Positions 17,665 to 27,368 of a stretch of DNA of 64,000 nt are shown in pieces. Under the pieces are notes generated by a model. That model did not search any database. It was not told where the DNA came from and saw nothing but the letters and a program-made list of their open reading frames with translations. The stretch lies in the NCBI RefSeq assembly GCF_913055835.1, contig NZ_CAJXKQ010000005.1, forward strand, positions 102,902 to 166,901, given 5' to 3'. The position numbers and the translations under genes were made by a program. Source of the stretch: an uncultured Marinobacter sp. (lineage in GTDB: Bacteria > Pseudomonadota > Gammaproteobacteria > Pseudomonadales > Oleiphilaceae). Positions within the stretch are counted from its first letter, which is position 1; each line of letters begins with the position of its first letter.

Positions 17665-18435
17665 TCAGTTCCCGTAATGAGCATCGAGATATTTCAGAAT
17701 ACGGGCAGACTCGAACAGCCCTTCCCCGGTATTGGGGTCTTCAAGATAGGGCACCTGAACCCGCTTGTGCACCTGGAAAAACGCATCCCGCTTGCCACCG
17801 GGAATCGGCGTATAGGGCCCCGGCTTGATGCGCTGCTTCGCCGGCCCGATCTCACTCCAGTGCTCCTTGCCCAGGTTGTGCAAGGTATAGGGAATCTCCA
17901 GCTCACACAGCCGCTCACGCACCAAACGTGAAAACGGACTGCCCTCGAAACTCCACAGGTGCAATGGCTGCTCCGGACGCTTGCCAGGGCTCACCCGCAG
18001 CCCCCGCATGGCACTGGTTACAGAAGCCACCGAACCCAAGACCGGCTGCCAGACCCGGCCGCGATAGTAGGATGGCACCGACCGGCCGGCATACTGCCGG
18101 AACAGATACTCGATGATTTCCTCGGATTCGTACATCACCGTGCCCGTGTTCTGGTCCGCCAGCAACGGGAACTGTTGCCGACCTCCCAGTGCCTCCGCCT
18201 GGGCCCGGAAAACCGAACCACCTTTCGGGCAGGGCCGGATTTCCACATCCAGATTCAGGGCCGTCAGGGCTTCACGAACACGGCGGCAGTACGGACAGCC
18301 TTCCATATCGTAGAGCACAATGGGCTTTTCCGGCTGGGGTACGTTATTGACGACCAGGCAACCGCGCCAGGCCGTGAGCGACGACGTAGCGACCGAACCC
18401 AGCACGTGAACATTGTGAGACAGCATATTCGACAT
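17665..18435 (-). CDS. Glutathione S-transferase N-terminal / glutaredoxin-like tandem domain protein
   Basis: KPIVLYDMEGCPYCRRVREALTALNLDVEIRPCPKGG and second module LHLWSFEGSPFSRLVRERLCELEIPYTLHNLGK. Confidence 0.85.
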   Translation of the reverse strand: MSNMLSHNVHVLGSVATSSLTAWRGCLVVNNVPQPEKPIVLYDMEGCPYCRRVREALTALNLDVEIRPCPKGGSVFRAQAEALGGRQQFPLLADQNTGTVMYESEEIIEYLFRQYAGRSVPSYYRGRVWQPVLGSVASVTSAMRGLRVSPGKRPEQPLHLWSFEGSPFSRLVRERLCELEIPYTLHNLGKEHWSEIGPAKQRIKPGPYTPIPGGKRDAFFQVHKRVQVPYLEDPNTGEGLFESARILKYLDAHYGN

Positions 18436-18467
18436 AAACAAACCTTCTGTTGGAGACCGCTCCATTA

Positions 18468-18941
18468 TCACGCAATCTGGCGATTTTCCATTGGCTCCCG
18501 GGTGCCCATGATGTGATCAAACCAGGGCCTGGTTACGCACCAGTTGGCATTAGGGTTCGGTCCCATGTGGTGATCATAGTGCCAGGGCAGGTTTTCCCTT
18601 GCCCAATCCGGATCCAGATGTGAGCGCTTATGTACCCGGTAGTAATTCCAGGCACTGTAATAGAGCGTGCCAACAAAGAATGGTGCCACAGGCAGCAACG
18701 GAGTGACTGCTGCTGCCCCCGCAACCAGGGCAGCCACTTCCTTGGTCTGGGCGTTCCAGGTCAGGGGCGGATGACGATAATCGTGATCAAGGAAGCCATT
18801 TCGGCGCACATTGCGGTGATGATCGTGCCAGTGAAACGACCAGAAACTCGCCCGGTTTCGGCCCAGCTCATGAAGAACGTGTTTATGGAATACCCATTCC
18901 ACGGCATTGGCGGTCAAAAGACCCAATGGAATACCGATCAT
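18468..18941 (-). CDS. Sterol desaturase/fatty acid hydroxylase-like membrane protein
   Basis: Histidine clusters WSFHWHDHHRNVRR and WHYDHHMGPNPNANWCVTRPWFDHIMGTR. Confidence 0.8.
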   Translation of the reverse strand: MIGIPLGLLTANAVEWVFHKHVLHELGRNRASFWSFHWHDHHRNVRRNGFLDHDYRHPPLTWNAQTKEVAALVAGAAAVTPLLPVAPFFVGTLYYSAWNYYRVHKRSHLDPDWARENLPWHYDHHMGPNPNANWCVTRPWFDHIMGTREPMENRQIA

Positions 18942-19303
18942 GGTGCCCTCCTTTTGTTATTTTCGGAACACTTGGTTACACGTTATCTAGGAAACGCTCT
19001 TTTCGGTCCCGATTCCATGACCCTGATGCCGAAAAAAGCGCCCGAAAATCTGATCACAGGGTCATTGACAACCAGAAGGTTAATTTTTGCCCACCTAACT
19101 CCATGATTCACAAGGGCACTTACATCGCGTCACAAAAATTCAATACAAACAACGACACTACTGCCATTTTTTAACGTCATGTAGAGCTTTTCTGCATAGT
19201 ACAAATGGCCAGGATGGGCTATTGTGGAAGTATAAGAATCCACTGGATGGTGACCATGTTAATCCCGGGTATGCGACGCTCAGGCTCTGTAAGAGCCGAA
19301 ACA

Positions 19304-20833
19304 ATGTATCCTCGACTCAGGCGGTCGGTACTGGCATCGCTTGTGGCCCTGTCTTTCACGGCTGGCCCATCCGTTGTCGCCGCAGACGACAAAGACTCGG
19401 GATTCTCCGGCACTCGCCTCTGGTCCAACCAGTTGAAGGATTACGCGCTTCAGTCTCTCCATAATGAGGATGCCATGAGCATGGCGGCCATTCCGTTGAA
19501 TGGCCCCGGCATCAACCAGTACATCAATGCCGATGCCCTGATGAGCCCCGGTTCCATCATGAAACTGGTGACAACCTTTGCAGCACTGGAGGTGCTCGGC
19601 CCCAATCACCACTGGGACACCGACTTCCTGACCGACGGTGTTATGGCTGGCGACACCCTCAAAGGTAATCTCTACGTCCGCTTTGGCGGCGACCCGAAGC
19701 TCACCATCGAACGACTCTGGACAACGCTGAGTGAGCTTCGCAGCATGGGGATTACCAGAATCGAGGGCGACCTGATCCTTGATGGTTCCTACTTTCAGGT
19801 GGACGGTGGTTTTCCTGCGTTTGAAGACAACGGCGACAATCCCCACGCGCCCTTTCTGGTGGAGCCTTCCGCGTATCTGACCAACCTGAACCTGATGCAC
19901 TTCCAGGTGCGCGCCGATGAGCGCGGCACCCAGGCCTGGAGCACACCCTCCCTGGGCGAAGTTGTTATCGACAATCGCGTGGTTGCCACTGCCGAAGGCC
20001 CTTGCCCTTCGCGCAGAAACTTTGAATGGGAACCTATAATTCATGAGGACCATCGGGTGACCGTTCGGGTAACCGGTGAACTTCCTCAGGGCTGCAGAAG
20101 CACCACCTACCTCTCGCTATTGCCCCATGAGCAGTACAGCGCTTCTTTGATCCGTTCATTGCTGGCTGACCTCGGAGTGGTTGTTTCCGGCGGAGACCTC
20201 AACGGCGTGACACCGGAAGATGCACGGCTGGTAATGAAAACCACCTCACCGGATCTGGTTACCATGGTGAGGGATATCAACAAGTGGAGCAGCAACGTGA
20301 TGGCTCGCCAACTGCTGCTCACCATCGGTGCCGAGAACCGCCTGGATGATGAGAACGATGACCGGGTTGCCGGCATTCGGGTGATCTATGAATGGCTCGA
20401 AGACAAGGGTATTAACACCGCCGGCATGGTAATCGACAACGGTGCCGGCCTTACGAGGCACGGCCGTATTACTGCCCGCCAAGGCGCACAGATTCTTCAA
20501 CACGCCTGGAACAGCGCTTACTCGGCCGATCTCATGGCTTCCATGCCCATCATCGCCATGGATGGAACCATGGCCCGCCGTCTGCGCAACACCGGGATGG
20601 ATGGCGAGGGTCGCATCAAGACGGGTTATCTGGAAAATGTGAGGTCGATCGCCGGGTTCACCCGGGATTCCAATAACACCACCTGGGCCGTCGTAGGTAT
20701 GGTCAATAACGATCCGGCCTGGAATGGCCAGGCTGTCTTGGACCGGATACTTTATTCGCTGCATTTCCGGCCGCCGACAGGTACGGCTATTTCGCATGCC
20801 GCTTCCGGGACTTCTGAGACCAGTATTCAATAA
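19304..20833 (+). CDS. dacB: D-alanyl-D-alanine carboxypeptidase/endopeptidase (PBP4 family)
   Basis: Signal peptide; LMSPGSIMKLVTTFAAL (SxxK), KWSSNVMARQLLLTIG (SxN), GRIKTGYLENVRSIAGF (KTG). Confidence 0.92.
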   Translation: MYPRLRRSVLASLVALSFTAGPSVVAADDKDSGFSGTRLWSNQLKDYALQSLHNEDAMSMAAIPLNGPGINQYINADALMSPGSIMKLVTTFAALEVLGPNHHWDTDFLTDGVMAGDTLKGNLYVRFGGDPKLTIERLWTTLSELRSMGITRIEGDLILDGSYFQVDGGFPAFEDNGDNPHAPFLVEPSAYLTNLNLMHFQVRADERGTQAWSTPSLGEVVIDNRVVATAEGPCPSRRNFEWEPIIHEDHRVTVRVTGELPQGCRSTTYLSLLPHEQYSASLIRSLLADLGVVVSGGDLNGVTPEDARLVMKTTSPDLVTMVRDINKWSSNVMARQLLLTIGAENRLDDENDDRVAGIRVIYEWLEDKGINTAGMVIDNGAGLTRHGRITARQGAQILQHAWNSAYSADLMASMPIIAMDGTMARRLRNTGMDGEGRIKTGYLENVRSIAGFTRDSNNTTWAVVGMVNNDPAWNGQAVLDRILYSLHFRPPTGTAISHAASGTSETSIQ

Positions 20834-20835
20834 AA

Positions 20836-20862
20836 AGCCCCGGCCTTGGCCGGGGCTCATTC
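20836..20862 (-). terminator. Rho-independent terminator downstream of the DUF4397 gene
   Basis: Hairpin AGCCCCGGCC-AA-GGCCGGGGCT followed on the minus strand by TTTTATTG. Confidence 0.85.
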
Positions 20863-20881
20863 AAAGCTGTAACAACATGCT

Positions 20882-22297
20882 TTACTGAGGCTGCCCTACG
20901 AAGTCATCGAACAGAATAAGCCCCAACGCTTGTAACGCCGGATCTGCATTATCAGGATCCGCATCCCTCGCAACCACTGTGTACACGCCACCTGCATTCA
21001 GCTCAACACCTTCGGCGGTGATCGCCGGTGTGCCTGTACCTGTTGGCGCAATGTAGACGTTATAGGTGCCATCCGCGATCGGCAGATAATCTGTTACGGC
21101 TTTGAAGGGCACGTCTGCCAGAGCAGGATCAGCGTTACCGATACCGTCCTGAGTGCCCGGCACCAGATAGATATCGACATTGCCGGCCGCAGTAGACGCG
21201 TGAACGATTCTCAAAGAGGCCTGTGTCGCGATGCTGCGAACAGTATCCTCTGCAACCAGCGCTTCGATGTTCTCCAACTGACCAACCGCAAGAACGCTAT
21301 AGCCTTGGCCGTTGACGAGTGGCAGTGTCTCGTCAATGACAACCTGCCCACCACTGAGAGTGGTTCCAGCGGCAGCGACCCGAACTCGGGTATCGCCGGC
21401 CGGAAGAGCAGCATAGCCGTCAAGGAAGGCGAACGGAGAAACACTGCCGAACGGGATGTCAGAGAGTGCCGCCGGACCTGTTTCGCCAACAAAGACATCC
21501 ACGTTGGGTGCATTGGAAGAGGCATGCACAACGCGCACGCCAGCGTCCTGGCCCACGTCGAAGATTTCGGCAACATCGCTACCGTTCAGCACGACTAAGC
21601 TGATCGGGCTTGCATCGCCATTGGCGCCAGTATTGTCAACGGCGCCGACCAGAAGATCAGAACCTGCTGGCAAGCCGATTTGGCCACTGTCATAGACAAC
21701 AGTATCGGAGCCTGCCGGGGTAACTCGAATCTGATAATCATCTGAGGCAGGAAGCTCCAAGGGCCCTACACTTTCCTTGAAGGAAAAACTAAAGGTAGCT
21801 TCGGCAGGAAGCGGATCACCAGAGGCGGTAACGTACACATCCACTGGACCAGCGGCAGCTGTCTGGGCCTCAGGCGACAAATGAACAACCCTCAGGCGCG
21901 CGCTGTTGGCATCATCACGGGCGCCATCATCAGTCAGAATCAGAGGTTCAATGGTCTCATCACCAACTTTGCCGACTGCAATCACGTCGTAGCTGGTATC
22001 GGAACGCAGCGAAACCCCATCGGCAGAAATCACTGTCACCGTCTCACCGCCCGGCAGCAAGCCATCGACAGCAATATCAGCAAGACCGGCACTGGGTGCC
22101 AGAACTGCTGCCTGTTTGTAATCCGCTCCCGGAACGACGACATTACCATTAACCCGTACATTCACCGCAGGTGCATCCGAAGAGGCATGCAGGACTCGGA
22201 CACTGGTGGTTGCTGGATCATCATCGTCATCCAGCCAACACCCGGACAGCATGACACTGCCCGCCAAAACCATCGGTAAAGCGTATTTTGTATTCAT
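20882..22297 (-). CDS. DUF4397 domain-containing lipoprotein (multiple repeats)
   Basis: Lipobox VMLSGC; repeated VRVLHASSDAPAVNVRVNG / VRVVHASSNAPNVDVFVG / LRIVHASTAAGNVDIYLV units. Confidence 0.9.
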   Translation of the reverse strand: MNTKYALPMVLAGSVMLSGCWLDDDDDPATTSVRVLHASSDAPAVNVRVNGNVVVPGADYKQAAVLAPSAGLADIAVDGLLPGGETVTVISADGVSLRSDTSYDVIAVGKVGDETIEPLILTDDGARDDANSARLRVVHLSPEAQTAAAGPVDVYVTASGDPLPAEATFSFSFKESVGPLELPASDDYQIRVTPAGSDTVVYDSGQIGLPAGSDLLVGAVDNTGANGDASPISLVVLNGSDVAEIFDVGQDAGVRVVHASSNAPNVDVFVGETGPAALSDIPFGSVSPFAFLDGYAALPAGDTRVRVAAAGTTLSGGQVVIDETLPLVNGQGYSVLAVGQLENIEALVAEDTVRSIATQASLRIVHASTAAGNVDIYLVPGTQDGIGNADPALADVPFKAVTDYLPIADGTYNVYIAPTGTGTPAITAEGVELNAGGVYTVVARDADPDNADPALQALGLILFDDFVGQPQ

Positions 22298-22451
22298 TGT
22301 TACAAGTCCCCACTAATGAAGGTTGTTTACCAGGATTTAAGTGGTTCGAACCTGCACAAATTCAGTCCCTGAATCATGCGTGAAATCATTTACGGGGAGG
22401 TGGAAAGAACGGATTTGCAGTTTTTTGCATTTAAGCTTACAGGCGTACGCT

Positions 22452-22691
22452 TTATTCAAATCGACGCATGGTAAACGCCGTCATCCTGCCGGCGAGGGGC
22501 GCGATGAAGGTTACCAGAGGGAAGGCAACGGCCCAGGCAACCAGGAAAGCTGGCCCCCAGCGGAAATGAAATTCGCCGTCGATGCCCGTGTTGATAAAGG
22601 TGATTACCCCTGACATCAATAAAGACATAATCCCGGACATGTAAAAGCCGAAAATAAGCTGTCGTAGACGTGAAAGTCTCATTTTGCTCAT
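22452..22691 (-). CDS. DUF2798 domain-containing small membrane protein
   Basis: MSKMRLSRLRQLIFGFYMSGIMSLLMSGVITFINTG...WAVAFPLVTFIAPLAGRMTAF. Confidence 0.85.
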   Translation of the reverse strand: MSKMRLSRLRQLIFGFYMSGIMSLLMSGVITFINTGIDGEFHFRWGPAFLVAWAVAFPLVTFIAPLAGRMTAFTMRRFE

Positions 22692-22834
22692 GACTTCTCC
22701 TGAAAATGCTCCAGCGCTCCTCGGAGCAGCATCTGAAAGGCGCGATATGTCGTACACTGGTTTTACGTGAAGTTTAAATAGTAATGAGCTTGCAACCTTT
22801 TTTCGATAGGGCTTTTTACCAAGACAGGTGAGCC

Positions 22835-23713
22835 ATGGATACTGCCCGATACAGGACACCCGGCTTTCTCAAACCCCTTGTTCTTATTCTGGTCCTGGCG
22901 TCTACTCTGGCGGGCTGCAGTTCGACCAAGCTGGCTTATCGATACGCAGATTGGGGCATTGTCTGGTGGGTAGAGGATTACGTGACACTCACGGCCGACC
23001 AGAAACAACAGCTCAACCAAGATATCGAGCAACTGCGGCAATGGCATTGCAGCGCCGAGCTGCCCCGCTATCAGGTCTGGCTGGATGAACTCGAGTCTGA
23101 CGTATCCGACAACCCGCCCGATCAGGCTACCGTCGAATACCATCAGCAGCAGCTTTTCAGCTTCTTCCCCAGTCTTCTGGAACGGGCAACTCCGGTCGCA
23201 ACAAACCTTCTCTCCAGCCTGAGCGACGAGCAGGTCCGGGAGTTGGCGGACAACATGGCCCAAAGCCAGCGGGAAATGGAGGAAGAGTTTTCGGCCGATT
23301 CCCCGGAAGCGACAGCCGAAGCTCGCGCCGAAAGAACCGCAGAGCGGGTCGAGCGTTGGCTGGGGGAGCTGAACAGCAAGCAACGTGACATCGTGCAGCA
23401 ATGGTCAGCCAATCGTGGCGCCCAGACTGAAATCTGGCTCCAGGGACGCAGGAACTGGCAGCTCGCATTGCTGGAGGTATTGGAAAGAAGAAACGAACCG
23501 ACATTTGAGTCGGAGCTTGAATACCTGATCATGAATTCAGATCAGGTGCGCGGCGAGGCCTATGAAGCCATGATGGCGGAGAGTCGCGTTGCCATGTCCT
23601 CCCTGATGCACGATTTGATCCTGGCGGGTGATGATACAACACTGGCCCATCTCCGGAATCGGGCCGTGGAGCTCAACAGTGACTTTGAAGCACTGACCTG
23701 TTCGCCGGCCTGA
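22835..23713 (+). CDS. DUF6279 family lipoprotein
   Basis: STLAGCSSTKLAYRYADWGIVWWVEDYVTLTADQKQQL. Confidence 0.85.
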   Translation: MDTARYRTPGFLKPLVLILVLASTLAGCSSTKLAYRYADWGIVWWVEDYVTLTADQKQQLNQDIEQLRQWHCSAELPRYQVWLDELESDVSDNPPDQATVEYHQQQLFSFFPSLLERATPVATNLLSSLSDEQVRELADNMAQSQREMEEEFSADSPEATAEARAERTAERVERWLGELNSKQRDIVQQWSANRGAQTEIWLQGRRNWQLALLEVLERRNEPTFESELEYLIMNSDQVRGEAYEAMMAESRVAMSSLMHDLILAGDDTTLAHLRNRAVELNSDFEALTCSPA

Positions 23714-23733
23714 AAGCCGGAATTCATCAAAAA

Positions 23734-23765
23734 AGGGGTCAGATGAAGGCTTTCATCTGACCCCT
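23734..23765 (-). terminator. Rho-independent terminator
   Basis: 14-bp hairpin AGGGGTCAGATGAA/TTCATCTGACCCCT; T-tract on the minus strand downstream of the SDR gene. Confidence 0.8.
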
Positions 23766-23784
23766 GCCTACCCTCAGATTACCC

Positions 23785-24555
23785 TCAGACCGTCAGGTAA
23801 CCACCATCGGCGTTGATGCAAGCACCAGTGGTATAACTGGAAGCATCGGACACCAGGTACAGCACGGTACCCGCCATTTCGCTCGGATCCGCCACCCGCT
23901 TCATGGGAATATGGGCCATGGCCTGCTTCTTGATGGCCTCGTTGGTGGTCAGGGCGCTGGCAAATTTGGTATCGGTCAGCCCTGGCAACAGCGCGTTCAC
24001 GCGAATTTTCTGCTGGCCCAGTTCCATGGCAAAGGATTTGGTCATGGAAATCACGGCGGCCTTGGTGACCGAGTAGATACCCTGGTAGTGGCCCGGGTTC
24101 ACGCCGTTCACCGACGCCACGTTCACAATGGAACCGCCGCCGCTCTTCTTCATCATTTTCGCGCCTTCGGCACACATGAAGAAATAGCCCCGGATATTCA
24201 CATCTACGGTTTTGTTGAAGGCGCCCAGGTCCGTCTCTTCAACCGGGCCGAAGTAGGGATTGGCGGCAGCATTATTTACCAGGATGTCCAGCTTGCCGTG
24301 GGTCTGCTCAATGTGAGCCCAGATGCTTTCAATCTGATCCATTTCACCGATGTGGCAGGCATAGGCTTCGGCACTGCCGCCGGCATCCCGGATGCTGCTG
24401 GCCACAGCCTCGCAGCCGTCAATCTTGCGGCTGCTCACAATCACGTGGGCGCCGTACTCGGCCAGGGTCCGGGCGATGCTCTCGCCGATGCCACGGCTGG
24501 CGCCGGTAATCAGGGCAACCTTGCCAGTCAGATCAAACAGGTTGTTGCTGCTCAT
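23785..24555 (-). CDS. SDR family oxidoreductase
   Basis: GKVALITGASRGIGESIA, NNAAANP, YSVTKAAVISMTK. Confidence 0.94.
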   Translation of the reverse strand: MSSNNLFDLTGKVALITGASRGIGESIARTLAEYGAHVIVSSRKIDGCEAVASSIRDAGGSAEAYACHIGEMDQIESIWAHIEQTHGKLDILVNNAAANPYFGPVEETDLGAFNKTVDVNIRGYFFMCAEGAKMMKKSGGGSIVNVASVNGVNPGHYQGIYSVTKAAVISMTKSFAMELGQQKIRVNALLPGLTDTKFASALTTNEAIKKQAMAHIPMKRVADPSEMAGTVLYLVSDASSYTTGACINADGGYLTV

Positions 24556-24572
24556 TCTTTCACCTCAACTCA

Positions 24573-25262
24573 CTATCGGAATGTCACCAGGGCGGGGTCA
24601 TCCGCTTCCAGGTGGCTGTAGTTATTAAAAACGGCCAGGCTGCGCCGCGGGCCGGAATACAGGACCCGCGAGACGCTGGTGTTGGCAATCACTTCATTCA
24701 GGCCTAATGCCCGTGCGTCATCCAGGCCAAGCAGATGCTGGGCAATCACGGAAATCGGTCCGCCGGAGGTCGCCACCAGCACGTCGCCACCATCGGCGTA
24801 CTCGATCATCTCCTCGAAAGCCGCGAGAACACGAGCTTTGAAGTCGGGCCAGCTTTCCTCGTACTCATGGTCGTACTCGCCCGAAGCCCAGCGATGTACG
24901 GCATGCACAAAGGCCTCCTGAAACGCCTTGGCTGGCTTGGGGAATGCTTTAAGATCCCGCGCCATCACGGCGCGGTCACTCCACTCCGGACGATACCGGG
25001 CCACCACGGTTGTGTGGTCAAACTCGTTGAAGCCGGGAACCACCTGCATATCGGGCAGCTTGGATCCGTAGCCGGTAGCGATGGCTTCAACGGTTTCGCG
25101 GTGGCGCTCGAGATCGCCCCCGAAAATAGCCGCCGGCTCAACCTTGCCGGCCAGCCAGCGGCCAAGCACCCGACCCTGCTCCCAGCCGGTGGCGGAGAGT
25201 TGATCATAGTTCTCCTTGCCGAAACTGGCCTGGCCGTGACGAACCAGATAAACCGTCGCCAT
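24573..25262 (-). CDS. Histidine phosphatase family protein
   Basis: MATVYLVRHGQASFGKENYDQLSATGWEQG; TAATG overlap with upstream gene. Confidence 0.92.
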   Translation of the reverse strand: MATVYLVRHGQASFGKENYDQLSATGWEQGRVLGRWLAGKVEPAAIFGGDLERHRETVEAIATGYGSKLPDMQVVPGFNEFDHTTVVARYRPEWSDRAVMARDLKAFPKPAKAFQEAFVHAVHRWASGEYDHEYEESWPDFKARVLAAFEEMIEYADGGDVLVATSGGPISVIAQHLLGLDDARALGLNEVIANTSVSRVLYSGPRRSLAVFNNYSHLEADDPALVTFR

Positions 25263-26326
25263 TACAGGGAGCTCTCCGCAATCAGTCGCTGGCAGCGCTT
25301 CTCAAGGTAATTGGCGGCGTGACCAAAGGCGGCGAAACGCTTGTCTTTGGTCTGGCCGTGGTAGTAGCGGTAATAGATCTGCTGAATAATCACCGCCAGC
25401 CGGAACAGACCGTAGATCTCGTAAAAGTCGAAGTTGTCGACCTTGAAGCCGGACTGCTCCATATAATATTCGACCACCTCCTTGCGGGTGAGCATGCCCG
25501 GCCGATGTGTAGGCTGTCGGCGCAGCATCTGGAACGGGCCTTCATCGTCGGCTTGTATCCAGTAAGCCAGACTGTTACCCAGATCCATCAACGGGTCACC
25601 GATGGTGGCCATCTCCCAGTCCAGCACGCCGATGACCTCAAACGGGTTGTCCGGGTTCAGCACCACGTTGTCGAAGCGGAAATCGTTGTGGATCACCACC
25701 TGGGCAATGTCGTCCGGCATCTTGTCGTTGAGCCAGCTCATGACTTGCTCAAAGTCACCCACATCGTCGGTGCGGGCCTTGCGGAAACGATCACTCCAGC
25801 CACCAATCTGGCGCTGAACGTAGCCCTCGCCCTTGCCCAGCTTATCCAGGCCCGCGGCTTTGGCATCCACACGGTGAAGATCGACCAGCTTGTCGATCAC
25901 GTTCAGGCAAAGCTTGCGGGTATCCGCTTCACTGAGTTCAAAGTCCTTCGGAAAATCCTGGCGCAGGATGATGCCCTTTAGCCGTTCCATCACATAGAAA
26001 TCACAGCCCAGAACGTCGTGGTCATCGCAGATGGCAATGATGTTGGGCACATAGGGATAGACCGGCTTGAGCGCCCGCATAACCTTCGCCTCGCGCAGCA
26101 TGTCGTGGGCTGACTTGGCGATCTTGCCGAACGGCGGCCGGCGCAGAACATAAGAGCGATCACCGTAATCCACCTGGTAGGTCAGGTTGGAGGCGCCACC
26201 CGGATATTGACGAATCTCCGGCTCGCCTTGCAGATCCGGGATTGCCTGTTTCATGAACCGGTCAACGGCACCGGTGTCCAGCTCTTCACCTTCCCGGATG
26301 TCCACGGCCTGGTCTATCTGGGTCAT
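25262..26326 (-). CDS. Phosphotransferase family protein (APH/ACAD10 N-domain-like)
   Basis: YPGGASNLTYQVDYGDRSYVLRRPPFG, VVIHNDFRFDNVVLNPDNP, VIGVLDWEMATIGDPLMDLGNSLAYW. Confidence 0.94.
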   Translation of the reverse strand: MTQIDQAVDIREGEELDTGAVDRFMKQAIPDLQGEPEIRQYPGGASNLTYQVDYGDRSYVLRRPPFGKIAKSAHDMLREAKVMRALKPVYPYVPNIIAICDDHDVLGCDFYVMERLKGIILRQDFPKDFELSEADTRKLCLNVIDKLVDLHRVDAKAAGLDKLGKGEGYVQRQIGGWSDRFRKARTDDVGDFEQVMSWLNDKMPDDIAQVVIHNDFRFDNVVLNPDNPFEVIGVLDWEMATIGDPLMDLGNSLAYWIQADDEGPFQMLRRQPTHRPGMLTRKEVVEYYMEQSGFKVDNFDFYEIYGLFRLAVIIQQIYYRYYHGQTKDKRFAAFGHAANYLEKRCQRLIAESSL

Positions 26327-26377
26327 TCAGGACTCTCCTTTTGAATCTTCAGTTTCAGACAGTTCGAGACAACGCCG

Positions 26378-27196
26378 TCAGGCTTTACTGCCACCCATCT
26401 TGCTCATCCAGCGCTTGCTTTCCTGATGCATCAGCCAGTCAAAGGCCTTGGGCGCATGGCGTTTGAGCATCCACATGCGGCGTTCCTTGGCGTGCGGCAG
26501 TACCCAGAAGCTCTTGTTGTTCACCGACCGGAAAATATCCTCGGCCACATCCTCGGCGGTTACCGTGGAGCGCTTCATCAGCTTGTTCACGTTCTGCTGA
26601 ATGCCGGGAATGTCTGAACGCATGCTGCTGGTCAGATTGGTCTGGAAAAACGCCGGGCACACGCAGCTCACATGAATACCGGCATCCCGAAGCTCCTGGC
26701 TCAGGGTCTCGGACAGGGCGATCACGCCAGCCTTGGTAACATTGTAGCTATCCATCAACGGCGCCAGCATCAACCCGGCCATGGAAGCCACGTTTACAAA
26801 CGCCCCGGAGCCCTGCTGCTTGAACTGTGGCGTGAACGCCTTGCAGCCGCGAACCACACCCAGCACGTTTATATCGAGAATCCACTCCCAATCCGCCATG
26901 GTGGTATCTTCAATGGAACCGGCAGAGGCAACGCCGGCGTTGTTCACCACCACATCAACGCCACCCCATTTCTTCACCAGATCATCGCGGACCTTTTCGA
27001 AATCGGTCAGGCGTCGAACATCGCACTCGACGTAATAGCCTTCGCCTCCGGCCGCATTAATCTCTTTCTCAACACCAACGCCCTGCTCCGGATTGATGTC
27101 GCCGATGCAGACCTTGGCGCCTTCTTTGGCGTACCGTAATGCAATCGCCCGGCCGAGACCGCTAGCTCCGCCGGTTATGAATACTCTCTGTGTCAT
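26378..27196 (-). CDS. SDR family oxidoreductase
   Basis: MTQRVFITGGASGLGRAIALRYAKEG, NNAGVASAG, YNVTKAGVIALSE. Confidence 0.93.
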   Translation of the reverse strand: MTQRVFITGGASGLGRAIALRYAKEGAKVCIGDINPEQGVGVEKEINAAGGEGYYVECDVRRLTDFEKVRDDLVKKWGGVDVVVNNAGVASAGSIEDTTMADWEWILDINVLGVVRGCKAFTPQFKQQGSGAFVNVASMAGLMLAPLMDSYNVTKAGVIALSETLSQELRDAGIHVSCVCPAFFQTNLTSSMRSDIPGIQQNVNKLMKRSTVTAEDVAEDIFRSVNNKSFWVLPHAKERRMWMLKRHAPKAFDWLMHQESKRWMSKMGGSKA

Positions 27197-27248
27197 GGTG
27201 ATTCCCGTTCTGTCGTATTTTTTATCAGCGTAACTCACACGTATACGT

Positions 27249-27355
27249 GAGTGGGCGGGGCTGGCCTTCTGAAACTGTGCGGAGCCATGGATGGCGTAGC
27301 CAAGCGTACATGGACGTATTCACAGCGTGTTTCAGAAGGGCAGCCCCGCCCGCTC
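27249..27355 (+). repeat. Intergenic three-way-junction-like repeat, copy 3
   Basis: Arms GAGTGGGCGGGGCTGGCCTTCTGAAAC (27249-27275) / GTTTCAGAAGGGCAGCCCCGCCCGCTC (27329-27355), 27 positions with one G-G mismatch and one T.G; core GAGCCATGGATGGC + GTACATGGACGTA. Confidence 0.9.
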
Positions 27356-27368
27356 CGCCACCGAGCTA

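Noticed and set aside
19018-19066. Inverted repeat TGACCCTG...CAGGGTCA upstream of dacB
   Set aside because: Short arms with a long spacer; likely to occur by chance and no T-tract follows.
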